Positions 10,591 to 19,173 of a DNA stretch of 46,217 bases are shown here, piece by piece. The notes beneath the pieces were generated by a model, which worked only from the letters and a program-made list of their open reading frames with translations, did not search any database and was not told where the DNA came from. Position numbers and translations under genes: made by a program. Position 1 is the first letter of the stretch. Each line of letters starts with the position of its first letter. Where the stretch lies: the NCBI RefSeq assembly GCF_029869545.1, contig NZ_JARWQD010000275.1, positions 1 to 46,217 on the forward strand, given 5' to 3'. Origin of the DNA: Nocardia wallacei. GTDB taxonomy: Bacteria; Actinomycetota; Actinomycetes; Mycobacteriales; Mycobacteriaceae.

Positions 10591-10594
<4 letters not shown>
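10283..10594 (+). CDS. Small WXG100/EspC-like protein, candidate type VII secretion target
   Basis: A 103-aa Ala/Ser-rich helical protein (MLMDSAALQTIAQGLRQSAT) with no signal peptide. Size and helical pattern resemble the short ESX-associated proteins (EspC/WXG100-like) that are secreted as pairs through type VII systems. A canonical WxG turn is not clear; YRAHGERI and FSWANCVND lie where the helical hairpin would be. ATG 10283 follows a perfect GGAGGTG (10272-10278), suggesting strong expression. It overlaps the next gene by 4 nt. No ESX machinery genes are in this window, so secretion would rely on a system elsewhere. Confidence 0.6.
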
Positions 10595-12321
<1,727 letters not shown>

Positions 12322-12396
12322 CCACAGCGGTGCAGGATTGCGAATTACCAACCCTGCCAACCGCATCCCGTGAAGCACACTTCTTGCGAAAACTCC

Positions 12397-12428
12397 GGCC
12401 CGCGACCACAAGCCGCGGGCCATTTTTC
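12397..12428 (+). terminator. Rho-independent terminator of the secretion-substrate pair
   Basis: GGCCCGCG (12397-12404) pairs with CGCGGGCC (12414-12421), followed by ATTTTTC. It insulates the RiPP operon from upstream transcription. Confidence 0.88.
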
Positions 12429-12484
12429 GTATCCCGTTGCGAGACAACATTTTTACATGAACAAGATTCCGTACATTCAACCCG

Positions 12485-12502
12485 ATGTGATCCACATCAC
12501 AT
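12485..12502. promoter_or_regulatory. Crp/GlxR-type binding site upstream of the RiPP precursor gene
   Basis: ATGTGATCCACATCACAT contains TGTGA-N6-TCACA, a full match to the Crp consensus used by enteric CRP and by mycobacterial Crp/GlxR. Its centre is about 103 nt upstream of the precursor start codon, within the 274-bp gap that carries the operon promoter. I could not fix the -10 with confidence. Confidence 0.65.
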
Positions 12503-12595
12503 GGTGGAAATGGAACCGGAAACCCCGGCAATAACGTCCAAATATTAGACGGCACAAGATAAGTCGTCACTTCGAAATCATCGAAAGGAATCACC

Positions 12596-12808
12596 ATGAC
12601 CCTGTCGAAGGGCTACCGCATGTACACCACCGACGACGAGCTGGCGTCCAGCAATGTCTCCGGTGTCGCCGCCCCGGCGGCCACTCCCGTCCTCACCGCC
12701 GTGCTCCTGCGCGCGACGCTCATCGCTCAGAAGTCGTCGCAGCAGTGCGCGATCTCGCTGGCCGGCGGCACTCCGAACGTCAAGAAGACGATTCAGACCG
12801 TCTGCTGA
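12596..12808 (+). CDS. Class V lanthipeptide precursor peptide (LanA-type)
   Basis: A 70-residue peptide ending exactly in Cys. ATG 12596 has AAAGGA (12583-12588) upstream. The first 25 or so residues (MTLSKGYRMYTTDDELASSN) form a polar, partly acidic leader. The rest is Ser/Thr-rich with only two cysteines, C51 and C70. Likely rings are a lanthionine from S47 or S48 to C51, and a C-terminal aminovinyl-methylcysteine between T65 and C70. The T-x4-C spacing of TIQTVC equals the six-residue ring of thioviridamide. A decarboxylase, kinase and HopA1 lyase follow, which identifies the class. The leader/core boundary cannot be set from sequence. No close known lanthipeptide is recognised. Confidence 0.85.
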   Translation: MTLSKGYRMYTTDDELASSNVSGVAAPAATPVLTAVLLRATLIAQKSSQQCAISLAGGTPNVKKTIQTVC

Positions 12809-12818
12809 GAAGGGAGTA

Positions 12819-12851
12819 GCGGTTGGCGCAGTTCCGTTCTGTGCCAACCGC
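12819..12851 (+). promoter_or_regulatory. Attenuator-like hairpin between precursor and enzyme genes
   Basis: GCGGTTGGC (12819-12827) pairs with GCCAACCGC (12843-12851), extended by GCAG/CTGT, giving about 13 bp with a 7-nt loop. It begins 11 nt after the precursor stop and has no T-run. Such hairpins commonly let RiPP precursors be made in excess over their enzymes, by partial termination or mRNA stabilisation. Confidence 0.65.
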
Positions 12852-12861
12852 ATACCGGTGA
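12823..12861 (+). other. Possible 12-codon coupling mini-ORF running through the attenuator hairpin
   Basis: TTG 12823 lies 6 nt after AGGGAG (12811-12816). Twelve codons (MAQFRSVPTAYR if TTG initiates) lead to TGA 12859-12861, which overlaps the decarboxylase ATG at 12861 (TGATG). The decarboxylase start has no ribosome binding site of its own. Translation of the mini-ORF would melt the hairpin and deliver ribosomes to the next gene. Hypothesis only. Confidence 0.3.
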
Positions 12862-13466
12862 TGAAGGTTCTGCTCTACGTGACCGGCGCGGCCATGGCCG
12901 CGATGACCCCGGTCAGCCTGCTCGCCCTCCGCGCGATGCGCCCCGCCGACGAGGTGCACGTGGTGCTGTCCGCCGCGGCGCACCGCTTCGTCACCCGGGA
13001 GGCGTGCGCCATGCACGCGCATCGCGTGTCGGCCGACGACTGGGACGAGATGGGTTCCGGACGGCACGTGGAGCTGATCCGGTGGCCGGATGCCGTGGTC
13101 GTATATCCGGCGACGTTGAATTTCGTCACGAGATTCTCGCTCGGCCAAGCGGATACCCCGGCCATGCTGGCGATCCAATGCACCTCGGCCGGGGTGGTCA
13201 TAGCCCCCGGCCTTCCGCCCGGCGGGGCGGAGTCGTTCGCATTCCGGCAGGCCGTGGGGCGGCTGGAGGGAAATCGGCGCATCGAGCTGCTGCCGACGAT
13301 GGTGGCACCGAGCGCCGCGCTCGCGGAGGACGTCCTCGGCGCGCCCGCCCCGTTCACCGATGTGGTCGAGATCCTGAACAGAATGGAGAACCGTCGTGAC
13401 GACAGCCGCACAGGTATCGGCCACATACAGCCGGAATCTTGTCTCCCTCCGCTACCGCCGCGGTGA
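12861..13466 (+). CDS. HFCD-family flavoprotein cysteine decarboxylase (LanD/EpiD-like)
   Basis: A 201-aa homo-oligomeric flavin-containing cysteine decarboxylase. These enzymes oxidatively decarboxylate the C-terminal Cys of a RiPP precursor to a reactive thioenol, which closes aminovinyl-cysteine rings. Visible features are the flavin-binding start MKVLLYVTGAAMAAM, H69 in GRHVELIRWPD (equivalent to the EpiD active-site His) and PATLN at 83-87 (PASANT motif). ATG 12861 is preferred because the family N-terminus starts there, though it has no obvious ribosome binding site. The end overlaps the next gene by 71 nt. The Cys-terminated precursor immediately upstream is the expected substrate. Confidence 0.9.
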   Translation: MKVLLYVTGAAMAAMTPVSLLALRAMRPADEVHVVLSAAAHRFVTREACAMHAHRVSADDWDEMGSGRHVELIRWPDAVVVYPATLNFVTRFSLGQADTPAMLAIQCTSAGVVIAPGLPPGGAESFAFRQAVGRLEGNRRIELLPTMVAPSAALAEDVLGAPAPFTDVVEILNRMENRRDDSRTGIGHIQPESCLPPLPPR

Positions 13467-14226
13467 CGCCCTCGTCGTCGTACGGGTACGCGAGGACGGT
13501 CCGACCTCGGGGTTGTCGAGCCTCATCCGGGAGCGTGGGATATCCGGAGCCATTGTCCCCGAGGAGGTTTCGGGCGGTTACGAGTACCGGCTGCCGCCCG
13601 GCTCGATGCTCGCGCTGGAGGCGGACACCTCGAAACGGGCACGAGTCGTGGCCGAGGCCGCCTGCCGGGTGGTGCGCGCACTGCACGTGGGCGCCGCCGG
13701 GCCCGACTCGGGGATACCCGCGGCGCCCCCATGGATACGGCGCCTGGAGTCACACCGGCGCCGCATCCGGCACGACTCGACACCCACCGGCGCGCTGGTG
13801 CGATCCGCGATTCCCCGGGACTACCTCGACATCCCGATCGTGCCGTCGGCGACGCGGCCGACGCTGCTGCACGGGGCCCCGTCCCTGGCGACGACCTACC
13901 TCGCCGACGGTCGGGGGCTGGTGCTGACGGGGGAGGACGTGTCGACGGGCCCACCGGAGACGGATTGGGGCTTTCTGCTGGGTGAGCTGGCCGATATCGC
14001 CCTGTTCGACTCCTTTCCGGTGGCCGGTCACGGCCGCGACGTGCTCGCGGTGGTGGACACCTACACCGAGGGCCTGGATCGCGGCCTGATCACGTCGTTC
14101 GCCCAGCACCGGCAGGTGCTCCACGCACTCGACTACCTGGACTCGTTCGTGACCGGCACCGACGAGGTGCCGCACGAGATATTCACGATCTTGAGGAAGA
14201 TTCAATGGGACACGATCCTTCGATAA
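13396..14226 (+). CDS. Kinase-fold protein with degenerate active site, candidate LanX component
   Basis: A 276-aa protein starting at GTG 13396 (GGAGAA upstream). The C-terminal half follows the aminoglycoside-phosphotransferase layout, but key residues are changed. LLHGAPS (157-163) stands where kinases have HGDxxxxN, and VLTGED (176-181) where they have an Asp in the metal-binding loop. DWGFLLGELAD (190-200) matches the usual DLA-x-L helix. It is probably a catalytically dead pseudokinase. Class V lanthipeptide systems need a third protein (LxmX in the lexapeptide pathway) beside kinase and lyase, and this gene sits in the right place. The equivalence is inferred. It overlaps the kinase gene by 22 nt. 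Confidence 0.6.
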   Translation: MTTAAQVSATYSRNLVSLRYRRGDALVVVRVREDGPTSGLSSLIRERGISGAIVPEEVSGGYEYRLPPGSMLALEADTSKRARVVAEAACRVVRALHVGAAGPDSGIPAAPPWIRRLESHRRRIRHDSTPTGALVRSAIPRDYLDIPIVPSATRPTLLHGAPSLATTYLADGRGLVLTGEDVSTGPPETDWGFLLGELADIALFDSFPVAGHGRDVLAVVDTYTEGLDRGLITSFAQHRQVLHALDYLDSFVTGTDEVPHEIFTILRKIQWDTILR

Positions 14227-15329
14227 CCGCCGAGGCGGAGGCGCCGATCGTCTACTCGGCCGAGGATTTGGCCGATTTCCCGGCGGTGCACGAGCTACTG
14301 GATTCCGCGGGTCTGGGCACGATGGTCGAACCGGTGCAGCTGGGTGGCCGAAATCCGAACTGGGTCACCAGGACGACCGACGGCAGGTCGCTGTTCGTCA
14401 AATACGAACTCGGCTCGGCGCACGACGGCGCGTACTCGCGCGCCAAGATCTTCCACCGCCTGCTCGAGCGGCACGACCAGCTGCGCCGGAGCCTCTCGAC
14501 ACCTTCGCTGCACGCGGCATCCGAGGACGGCCGCGTCCAGGTATACGAGGTCATACCCCGTTCGCCGACGGCACAGGCGCGACTGATCGAGGGCACGCTC
14601 CGCCCGGCGGTCATGCGTCGGATCGGGACGGCGCTCGGCACGCTGCACGCGACGACCGACGTGGCCGCCGGAGTGATCCCCGCCGTCGCGCCGCTGCCGT
14701 CCAGCTTCGGTGTCGGCGACATCGACGATTCGATGGTCCCCGCGCTGTCCGCGGCACAGCTCGCAGCCCTCCGCCTGGTCCACGGCGACAGCGCGGTGCA
14801 CTCGGCGGCCACCGAACTGCTCTCGCGGCGCTCCTGCCTGCCGGTCGGTCCGATCCACGGGGACCTCAGGCTCGACCAGATCCTGGTGTCGAACGACGAC
14901 GCGTACTGGATCATCGACTGGGAGGAATTCGGCACCGGGTGCGTCACCAGGGATCTGGGCTCGTTGATCGGGGACATCATCAATGCGGCGGTCGTCGCGG
15001 CCCTGTGTGATTCCGGCAAGCGCCGCGAAACCTACGAAGCCACTGTCGAATCCGCGCTGCGGCGAGCCAAGGAGTTCGTCGTCGAACTCGGTTCGGGATA
15101 CCGGGACGCATGGTGCGCACGGCGGCCGGAAATACCTCTGGATCGGGCATGGGCGGCGGAGGTGACGGGCTTCGCCGGTTGGCATCAGTTCGATCGGCTG
15201 CTGGCCAATGCCGAAGCGGTGACCGATCTGTCGGCCCAGTCGCGCGCGCTGGCCGGTATCGGTCGCGCGCTTCTTCTGGACGCCGAGTCGTTCATCACCG
15301 AATTCGACCTGGATCGGATCATCGCATGA
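14205..15329 (+). CDS. Class V lanthipeptide kinase (LanK, APH-fold phosphotransferase)
   Basis: A 374-aa protein of the aminoglycoside/HopA1-associated phosphotransferase fold. Motifs in order are NWVTRTTDGRSLFVKYELG with probable ATP-lysine K66, the catalytic loop GPIHGDLRLDQILV (HGD at 218-220, the usual Asn replaced by Gln), and the metal-binding IIDWEEFGTG (D238), then RDLGSLIGD. In class V pathways (lexapeptide LxmK, thioviridamide TvaC) such kinases phosphorylate Ser/Thr of the precursor before elimination. ATG 14205 has GAGGAAG upstream, and its stop overlaps the lyase start by 4 nt. Context, rather than the fold alone, sets the function. Confidence 0.85.
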   Translation: MGHDPSITAEAEAPIVYSAEDLADFPAVHELLDSAGLGTMVEPVQLGGRNPNWVTRTTDGRSLFVKYELGSAHDGAYSRAKIFHRLLERHDQLRRSLSTPSLHAASEDGRVQVYEVIPRSPTAQARLIEGTLRPAVMRRIGTALGTLHATTDVAAGVIPAVAPLPSSFGVGDIDDSMVPALSAAQLAALRLVHGDSAVHSAATELLSRRSCLPVGPIHGDLRLDQILVSNDDAYWIIDWEEFGTGCVTRDLGSLIGDIINAAVVAALCDSGKRRETYEATVESALRRAKEFVVELGSGYRDAWCARRPEIPLDRAWAAEVTGFAGWHQFDRLLANAEAVTDLSAQSRALAGIGRALLLDAESFITEFDLDRIIA

Positions 15330-16297
15330 CGAAGCACAGCGGATTTGCCATCGCGGAGGTGCTGCGCGGTCTCCTCGGCCGGACGGAGTGCTCCGAGAAC
15401 ACCGTGATCATCGACTTTCACGGCACGGAGTTGACCGGGTCCGCCGACGTCGTACGGGACAAGCTCGCCGTCGTGCTGTACCAGGTCCTGCACGCGCGCT
15501 CCCGCGATGTGGTCGCACCCGTGCCCTCCGGATCCGCCCGGCCGGCCGCACTGCCGAAGAAGCCCGGTAACGGTTCCCGCGTGGAACGGGAACTGGTGAA
15601 ACTCTTCCGCGAGCGAGAGTTCGTGGTCAATCGGCCGCTGGTTGCGAAGACGGACGACACCGTGATCTACCGGCAGGGTGGAATCCTGATGCGCACGACC
15701 CGGGACAGGGTCGTCCGCTCCGGTGCCTCCGATGTCGACGTGCGGGTCAGGCATTACTCGAATGCCGTGTCGCCCGGCTTCTTCTACGTCTACGGATCGT
15801 GCTCCCTCGAGGAGAAGAGCCTGCGGCAGAAGAACACTCGCGTCTACCTGTCCGTGGGCGATCCGGATGCCTCGGTCCGGGTATTCACGGAACTGGTGGC
15901 GAAGCTCGACGATTGCGGTGCCGACTTCGATACGAAGATTCTGTCACACCCGGACGATTACCCCAGAAGCGATTCGATCGTCGTCTATACCGACCGCGAA
16001 CCCGAGGAGATCTGTGCCGCGATAGATCGGTGGACCCGCGACCATCGGCATCATTTCGTCGACGGGTCGCTGCTCACCCGCACCTGGCGGCGGGGCATCT
16101 CGACCGCGGACGAACCGGTGACGAACCGGACCGGCGCGCTGAGTTTCGGTCAGCACCGCAGTGCGATGATCGCCGATGCGCTCATCGACCACGCCACGAC
16201 CGGTCGCGATCTCGAGGATGCGCTGGAGCGCTCCGCCCGCTCGTCCGGCGTGAACCCACGGGACTTCTCCCGGAACCTCACCGAGGATGCGGCATGA
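15326..16297 (+). CDS. HopA1-family lanthipeptide lyase (LanY)
   Basis: A 323-aa protein whose central part carries the HopA1 effector signature: GFFYVYGS (151-158), RVYLSVGDPDASVRVFTEL (172-190), FDTKIL, then YPRSDSIVVYTDREPEE. HopA1-domain proteins in class V lanthipeptide and thioamitide clusters eliminate phosphate from phospho-Ser/Thr to give dehydroamino acids and, with their partner kinase, replace the LanB/LanM machinery. The N-terminal 80 residues are less conserved and may bind the partner or leader peptide. It starts ATGA over the kinase stop and ends ATGA into the peptidase gene, so kinase, lyase and peptidase are one translational unit. Confidence 0.88.
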   Translation: MTKHSGFAIAEVLRGLLGRTECSENTVIIDFHGTELTGSADVVRDKLAVVLYQVLHARSRDVVAPVPSGSARPAALPKKPGNGSRVERELVKLFREREFVVNRPLVAKTDDTVIYRQGGILMRTTRDRVVRSGASDVDVRVRHYSNAVSPGFFYVYGSCSLEEKSLRQKNTRVYLSVGDPDASVRVFTELVAKLDDCGADFDTKILSHPDDYPRSDSIVVYTDREPEEICAAIDRWTRDHRHHFVDGSLLTRTWRRGISTADEPVTNRTGALSFGQHRSAMIADALIDHATTGRDLEDALERSARSSGVNPRDFSRNLTEDAA

Positions 16298-17493
16298 CCG
16301 GTCCGCACACGACGGCAACGCTCGACTTCTCCGCCGCCGCAAGACGAGGCGCGCGTGGCAACCCCATCCTGTCCGTCATCATCGACGGCGGAGCATGTGA
16401 CGACATCGTCCACGGCGCGGGGTTCGCCCACCTCCGCGAGCATTGGGCGCTGGCCTCGTTCCGACGGATGTTCGGTGCCGCGCTCATCATGTCGACGGCC
16501 AAGACGCTGCACTTCCAGACCGAATTCCTGCTCTTCATGGACTCGTCGGCCGGGGCGCCGTTCGACACCGTCGACTGGTGGTCATGGTCGGCGCCCGATC
16601 TGGATCGCGAGGTGTCGGTGATAGATGAGGAAATCGTCAGCGCCGAGTCGAACGCGGCGGGGGCCGCGGTCGATCGCGAGCTGCCCCGCCGCCTGCAGGT
16701 CTACGGCGCCGAGACCGATTGGGGATACGGCGACCGTCACCTCATTCGATGCTGGACCGTCGATTCCCTGTCCGCCGCAGTGCGTCTCACCTGGGGTGCG
16801 CGGCCCCGAATGTTCGTGACCGCCTCGGAAGATGTCGTAGGGTGGCGGCAGGCCGCGCCCGGAACGGCAGGCGAGTTCGACAGGGGGACGATCGTCGTGG
16901 ACGGGACGCCGAGCAGTACGCGGGACAGCGAGCCCGGCTCCGGGGTCGCCGCGTACTGCGGCTGGCGATTCCGCTACGACAACTGGCACCGGCTGGAGTA
17001 CCTCGAGGATCTCGCCACGCTGATGCGATTGGTCGTGCACGACGGCCTGGTGAGCGGGCTCGGGCCAGCCGGGCTGGACGTTCGGCCGGGCCAGTTCGGC
17101 GAGACGTACGTGACGCGCGGCTCGGAATACCTGGCGATCGGGATCCGGCAGCGTGAGCCCGTTGCCCCGAGCACGTACCGAATGCTGAGCCGCGGACTTC
17201 TCCAAAGGATTCGCGGCCTCCTGCTCACCGAGGTGCGAACCGAGAGCACCCGGCTGCTGGCGGCCGTCGACCGGCATCGCCTCGTGCGCCGGGCACGGCG
17301 GCACCAGACGCTGGCGGAGCGGGTCGTCGCGCACAACCGCGCGGCGGTTCTCGGCGGCGACCCTCCGAATCTTCGTGCGACGGAACGGAATCGCTCCGAG
17401 TACCGCTACCTCGCGCGGGAGCTGCTCCGGGTGAGCGAGGAGATGTTGTCGATCGATCCCGAGGTGGTCTTGGTGGGGGCGGGGCAATCGTGA
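16294..17493 (+). CDS. M16B-like zinc metallopeptidase, probable leader peptidase
   Basis: A 399-aa divergent protein that I read as a complete two-domain M16B peptidase. GAGFAHLREHWALAS holds the inverted zinc motif HxxEH (H46, E49, H50), and DREVSVIDEEIVSAE supplies the distal glutamate (E112 or E113). RPRMFVTASEDV fits the end of domain one. Domain two (LATLMRLVVHDGLVSGL, then GETYVTRGSEYLAIGI) resembles the C-terminal fold with its helical tail. M16B proteases remove leaders in several lanthipeptide families, often as heterodimers. It overlaps both neighbours by 4 nt. The H-to-E spacing of about 62 is shorter than the classical 74-76, so the assignment is probable, not certain. Confidence 0.6.
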   Translation: MTGPHTTATLDFSAAARRGARGNPILSVIIDGGACDDIVHGAGFAHLREHWALASFRRMFGAALIMSTAKTLHFQTEFLLFMDSSAGAPFDTVDWWSWSAPDLDREVSVIDEEIVSAESNAAGAAVDRELPRRLQVYGAETDWGYGDRHLIRCWTVDSLSAAVRLTWGARPRMFVTASEDVVGWRQAAPGTAGEFDRGTIVVDGTPSSTRDSEPGSGVAAYCGWRFRYDNWHRLEYLEDLATLMRLVVHDGLVSGLGPAGLDVRPGQFGETYVTRGSEYLAIGIRQREPVAPSTYRMLSRGLLQRIRGLLLTEVRTESTRLLAAVDRHRLVRRARRHQTLAERVVAHNRAAVLGGDPPNLRATERNRSEYRYLARELLRVSEEMLSIDPEVVLVGAGQS

Positions 17494-18056
17494 GGGAGTT
17501 CGACCCGACGCCCCTGTTCGCGGCGGTGGACCTGCCGATCATCGTGGTCCGGGATCCGGGTAATCCACTCGTCGAAGCGCGATTCGTGAGACGTGTCGAG
17601 CATTGGTCCGAACGCCGGGTACGAACCGGCTACGACCGCGCCGTCGAGGCCCTCGAACGCGCATCCGCCCGCGCGGACCCGTATGTCCCGGGCTTCGGAT
17701 CCACCCGGTGGGCGCGTGGCTCGTCCCTGGCGGTCTCCTGCGACAGCCGCACGATGATCGTCGCGGCCTGCTGCCTCCACAGCGAGTGGGAGCAGGTCCT
17801 CGCCGCGGCATTCGACGCATTCGTCGCCTCGGCCGCGACCGGTGGTGCCGAGCATCCGCCATCGGCGGACGAGGCCCCCAGCCCACCGGTCCGGGCTCCC
17901 GAATCCGGATACGACCGCGCGCGGCGGTCCGTCATCGAACGCACACTGTCCGCAGGATCCGATTCCGCCGCGACGCGACACCGTCCTGCCCGATATTTCA
18001 CCCATCCGGTTCCACCGGAGTTCGCCGTCATCGGCGGGAATGTGAGGAAGAAATGA
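17490..18056 (+). CDS. Unassigned RiPP-operon protein, 188 aa
   Basis: GTG 17490 overlaps the peptidase stop by 4 nt. The N-terminal 115 residues look folded and alpha/beta (VDLPIIVVRDPGNPLVEARF, RWARGSSLAVSCDSRTMIVA, then EWEQVLAAAFDAFVASA). The remainder is Pro/Ser/Arg-rich and probably disordered. The short strands around IVAACCLHSEWEQ could fit an N-terminal half of an M16-type fold with no metal site, but this is weak. I do not recognise the family. Tight coupling to the peptidase and the next genes implies a role in maturation or export of the peptide. Confidence 0.7.
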   Translation: MREFDPTPLFAAVDLPIIVVRDPGNPLVEARFVRRVEHWSERRVRTGYDRAVEALERASARADPYVPGFGSTRWARGSSLAVSCDSRTMIVAACCLHSEWEQVLAAAFDAFVASAATGGAEHPPSADEAPSPPVRAPESGYDRARRSVIERTLSAGSDSAATRHRPARYFTHPVPPEFAVIGGNVRKK

Positions 18057-18619
18057 CAACAGCGGATTTCGAACGCACCGAGGTCGACACGTTGATCTCC
18101 GGGGTGGTGATCATCGAACGCTCCGAAGGAAAGGTCCGCACCTATCTGGAATCCGATGCGGGTACCGCGGTGACGATCGAGCGGGAGGGACCGCGAACCG
18201 ACAAGCGGAGCCCGATCGGAAGCCGCCATTCCTCGGCGCTCACCATGCGACTGAACGATAGAGAACTCGGACTCACCGTCGGCAGCGGAAGGGTGCTGAA
18301 GCGGACCTATCGCGTGGTGGTCGAGATCGACGGCCGGGTCGTCAGTCTGCGGCCGAAGGATATCGAGACCCATACGTTCCTCAACGGCAAGCCGCACGAG
18401 ATCGAGAAGGAGTTCGGTGAGCTGACCGCGCGCGCGGACGGCACGATCGAAGTCTTCTGGGCACTGCCGAAGAAGGTGCTGCACAAGACGATCGAACCGC
18501 CGGTGCCCACCACCGAGGACCTCCTCATCGGATACGCCGCCGCCGCCGCATTCGGCACCGGGGCCCTGTCGCTGACCACCATCCTGATGGGCGCCGTCGC
18601 CTCGATCATGCCGGGCTAG
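18053..18619 (+). CDS. Unassigned RiPP-operon protein with C-terminal membrane helix
   Basis: A 188-aa protein starting ATGA over the preceding stop. The first 150 residues are beta-rich and charged: ISGVVIIERSEGKVRTYLES, RTYRVVVEIDGRVVSLRPKD, then GTIEVFWALPKKVLHK. Residues about 160-186 form one hydrophobic Gly/Ala-rich helix (LLIGYAAAAAFGTGALSLTT), giving a tail-anchored topology. No known domain is recognised. It may be an immunity protein or a membrane scaffold tethering the maturation enzymes to the exporter; both are guesses from topology and position. No other immunity candidate is visible in the operon. Confidence 0.7.
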   Translation: MTTADFERTEVDTLISGVVIIERSEGKVRTYLESDAGTAVTIEREGPRTDKRSPIGSRHSSALTMRLNDRELGLTVGSGRVLKRTYRVVVEIDGRVVSLRPKDIETHTFLNGKPHEIEKEFGELTARADGTIEVFWALPKKVLHKTIEPPVPTTEDLLIGYAAAAAFGTGALSLTTILMGAVASIMPG

Positions 18620-18645
18620 CACCCGCGGCGGGGGAGGACGAGAAC

Positions 18646-19173
18646 ATGGGCAACACAATCGTATTCGCGGCCAGGCCGTATTACGACGAGGACGACGAAC
18701 GGCATGTGGCGGCCCGGATCGCCGCCATTGTCGTGGGCGACCCGAACGGATCGCACCTCGAGCGCCAGCTGGCATCGAGGGGAATCCCGGCGACCTCCTG
18801 CGTGACGACGATCGATTCCGTCGACGACCGGAATGTGATGGTGGTCGAATACCGAGCGCATACCGCGCTCGACACGGCGACCATCGAGCACAGGACCCGG
18901 GCGGCGGTGGACGCCGTCGGCGCGACCGTCGTCACCGATGAGGATCTGATGCGAGCCAAGGCGTGCGCGCAGAGCCTCCTGGATGTCAGCGTGTCCGGGT
19001 TATCGGAGTTCGTCGACGCCGTATGCGGATTCGTCTCCCGATACGGACGTCACGATCTGCTGGACGAATTCCGCCATCGCATCCGATCGCTCGATCGGGG
19101 CACGGTAACCGAGGTAATCAGGGACCTGTACGTAGGCGAAGAATTCTTCGTCGAATGCGTGGGGGCGCAATGA
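18646..19173 (+). CDS. Lone M16 C-terminal-domain-like protein, candidate partner of the M16B peptidase
   Basis: A 175-aa protein with ATG 18646 preceded by GGAGGACG. The sequence follows the second domain of M16 peptidases: GDPNGSHLERQLASRGIPAT resembles the GGxxSxLxxxLRE-x-G element, NVMVVEYRAH the central strand, VTDEDLMRAKACAQSLLDVS the T-x-x-E-L-x-x-A-K helix, and RSLDRGTVTEVIRDLYVGEE the VTxxDVxxVAxxYL end. It lacks HxxEH, so it cannot be a protease alone. M16B leader peptidases often act as one catalytic plus one non-catalytic chain, and this could complement the 16294-17493 product. It overlaps the exporter start by 4 nt. Confidence 0.5.
   Translation: MGNTIVFAARPYYDEDDERHVAARIAAIVVGDPNGSHLERQLASRGIPATSCVTTIDSVDDRNVMVVEYRAHTALDTATIEHRTRAAVDAVGATVVTDEDLMRAKACAQSLLDVSVSGLSEFVDAVCGFVSRYGRHDLLDEFRHRIRSLDRGTVTEVIRDLYVGEEFFVECVGAQ

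Noticed and set aside
12538..12565. A -10 element for the lanthipeptide operon (TATTAG or AGATAA candidates)
   Set aside because: Several AT-rich hexamers occur but none has a matching -35 at good spacing, so no promoter is annotated.
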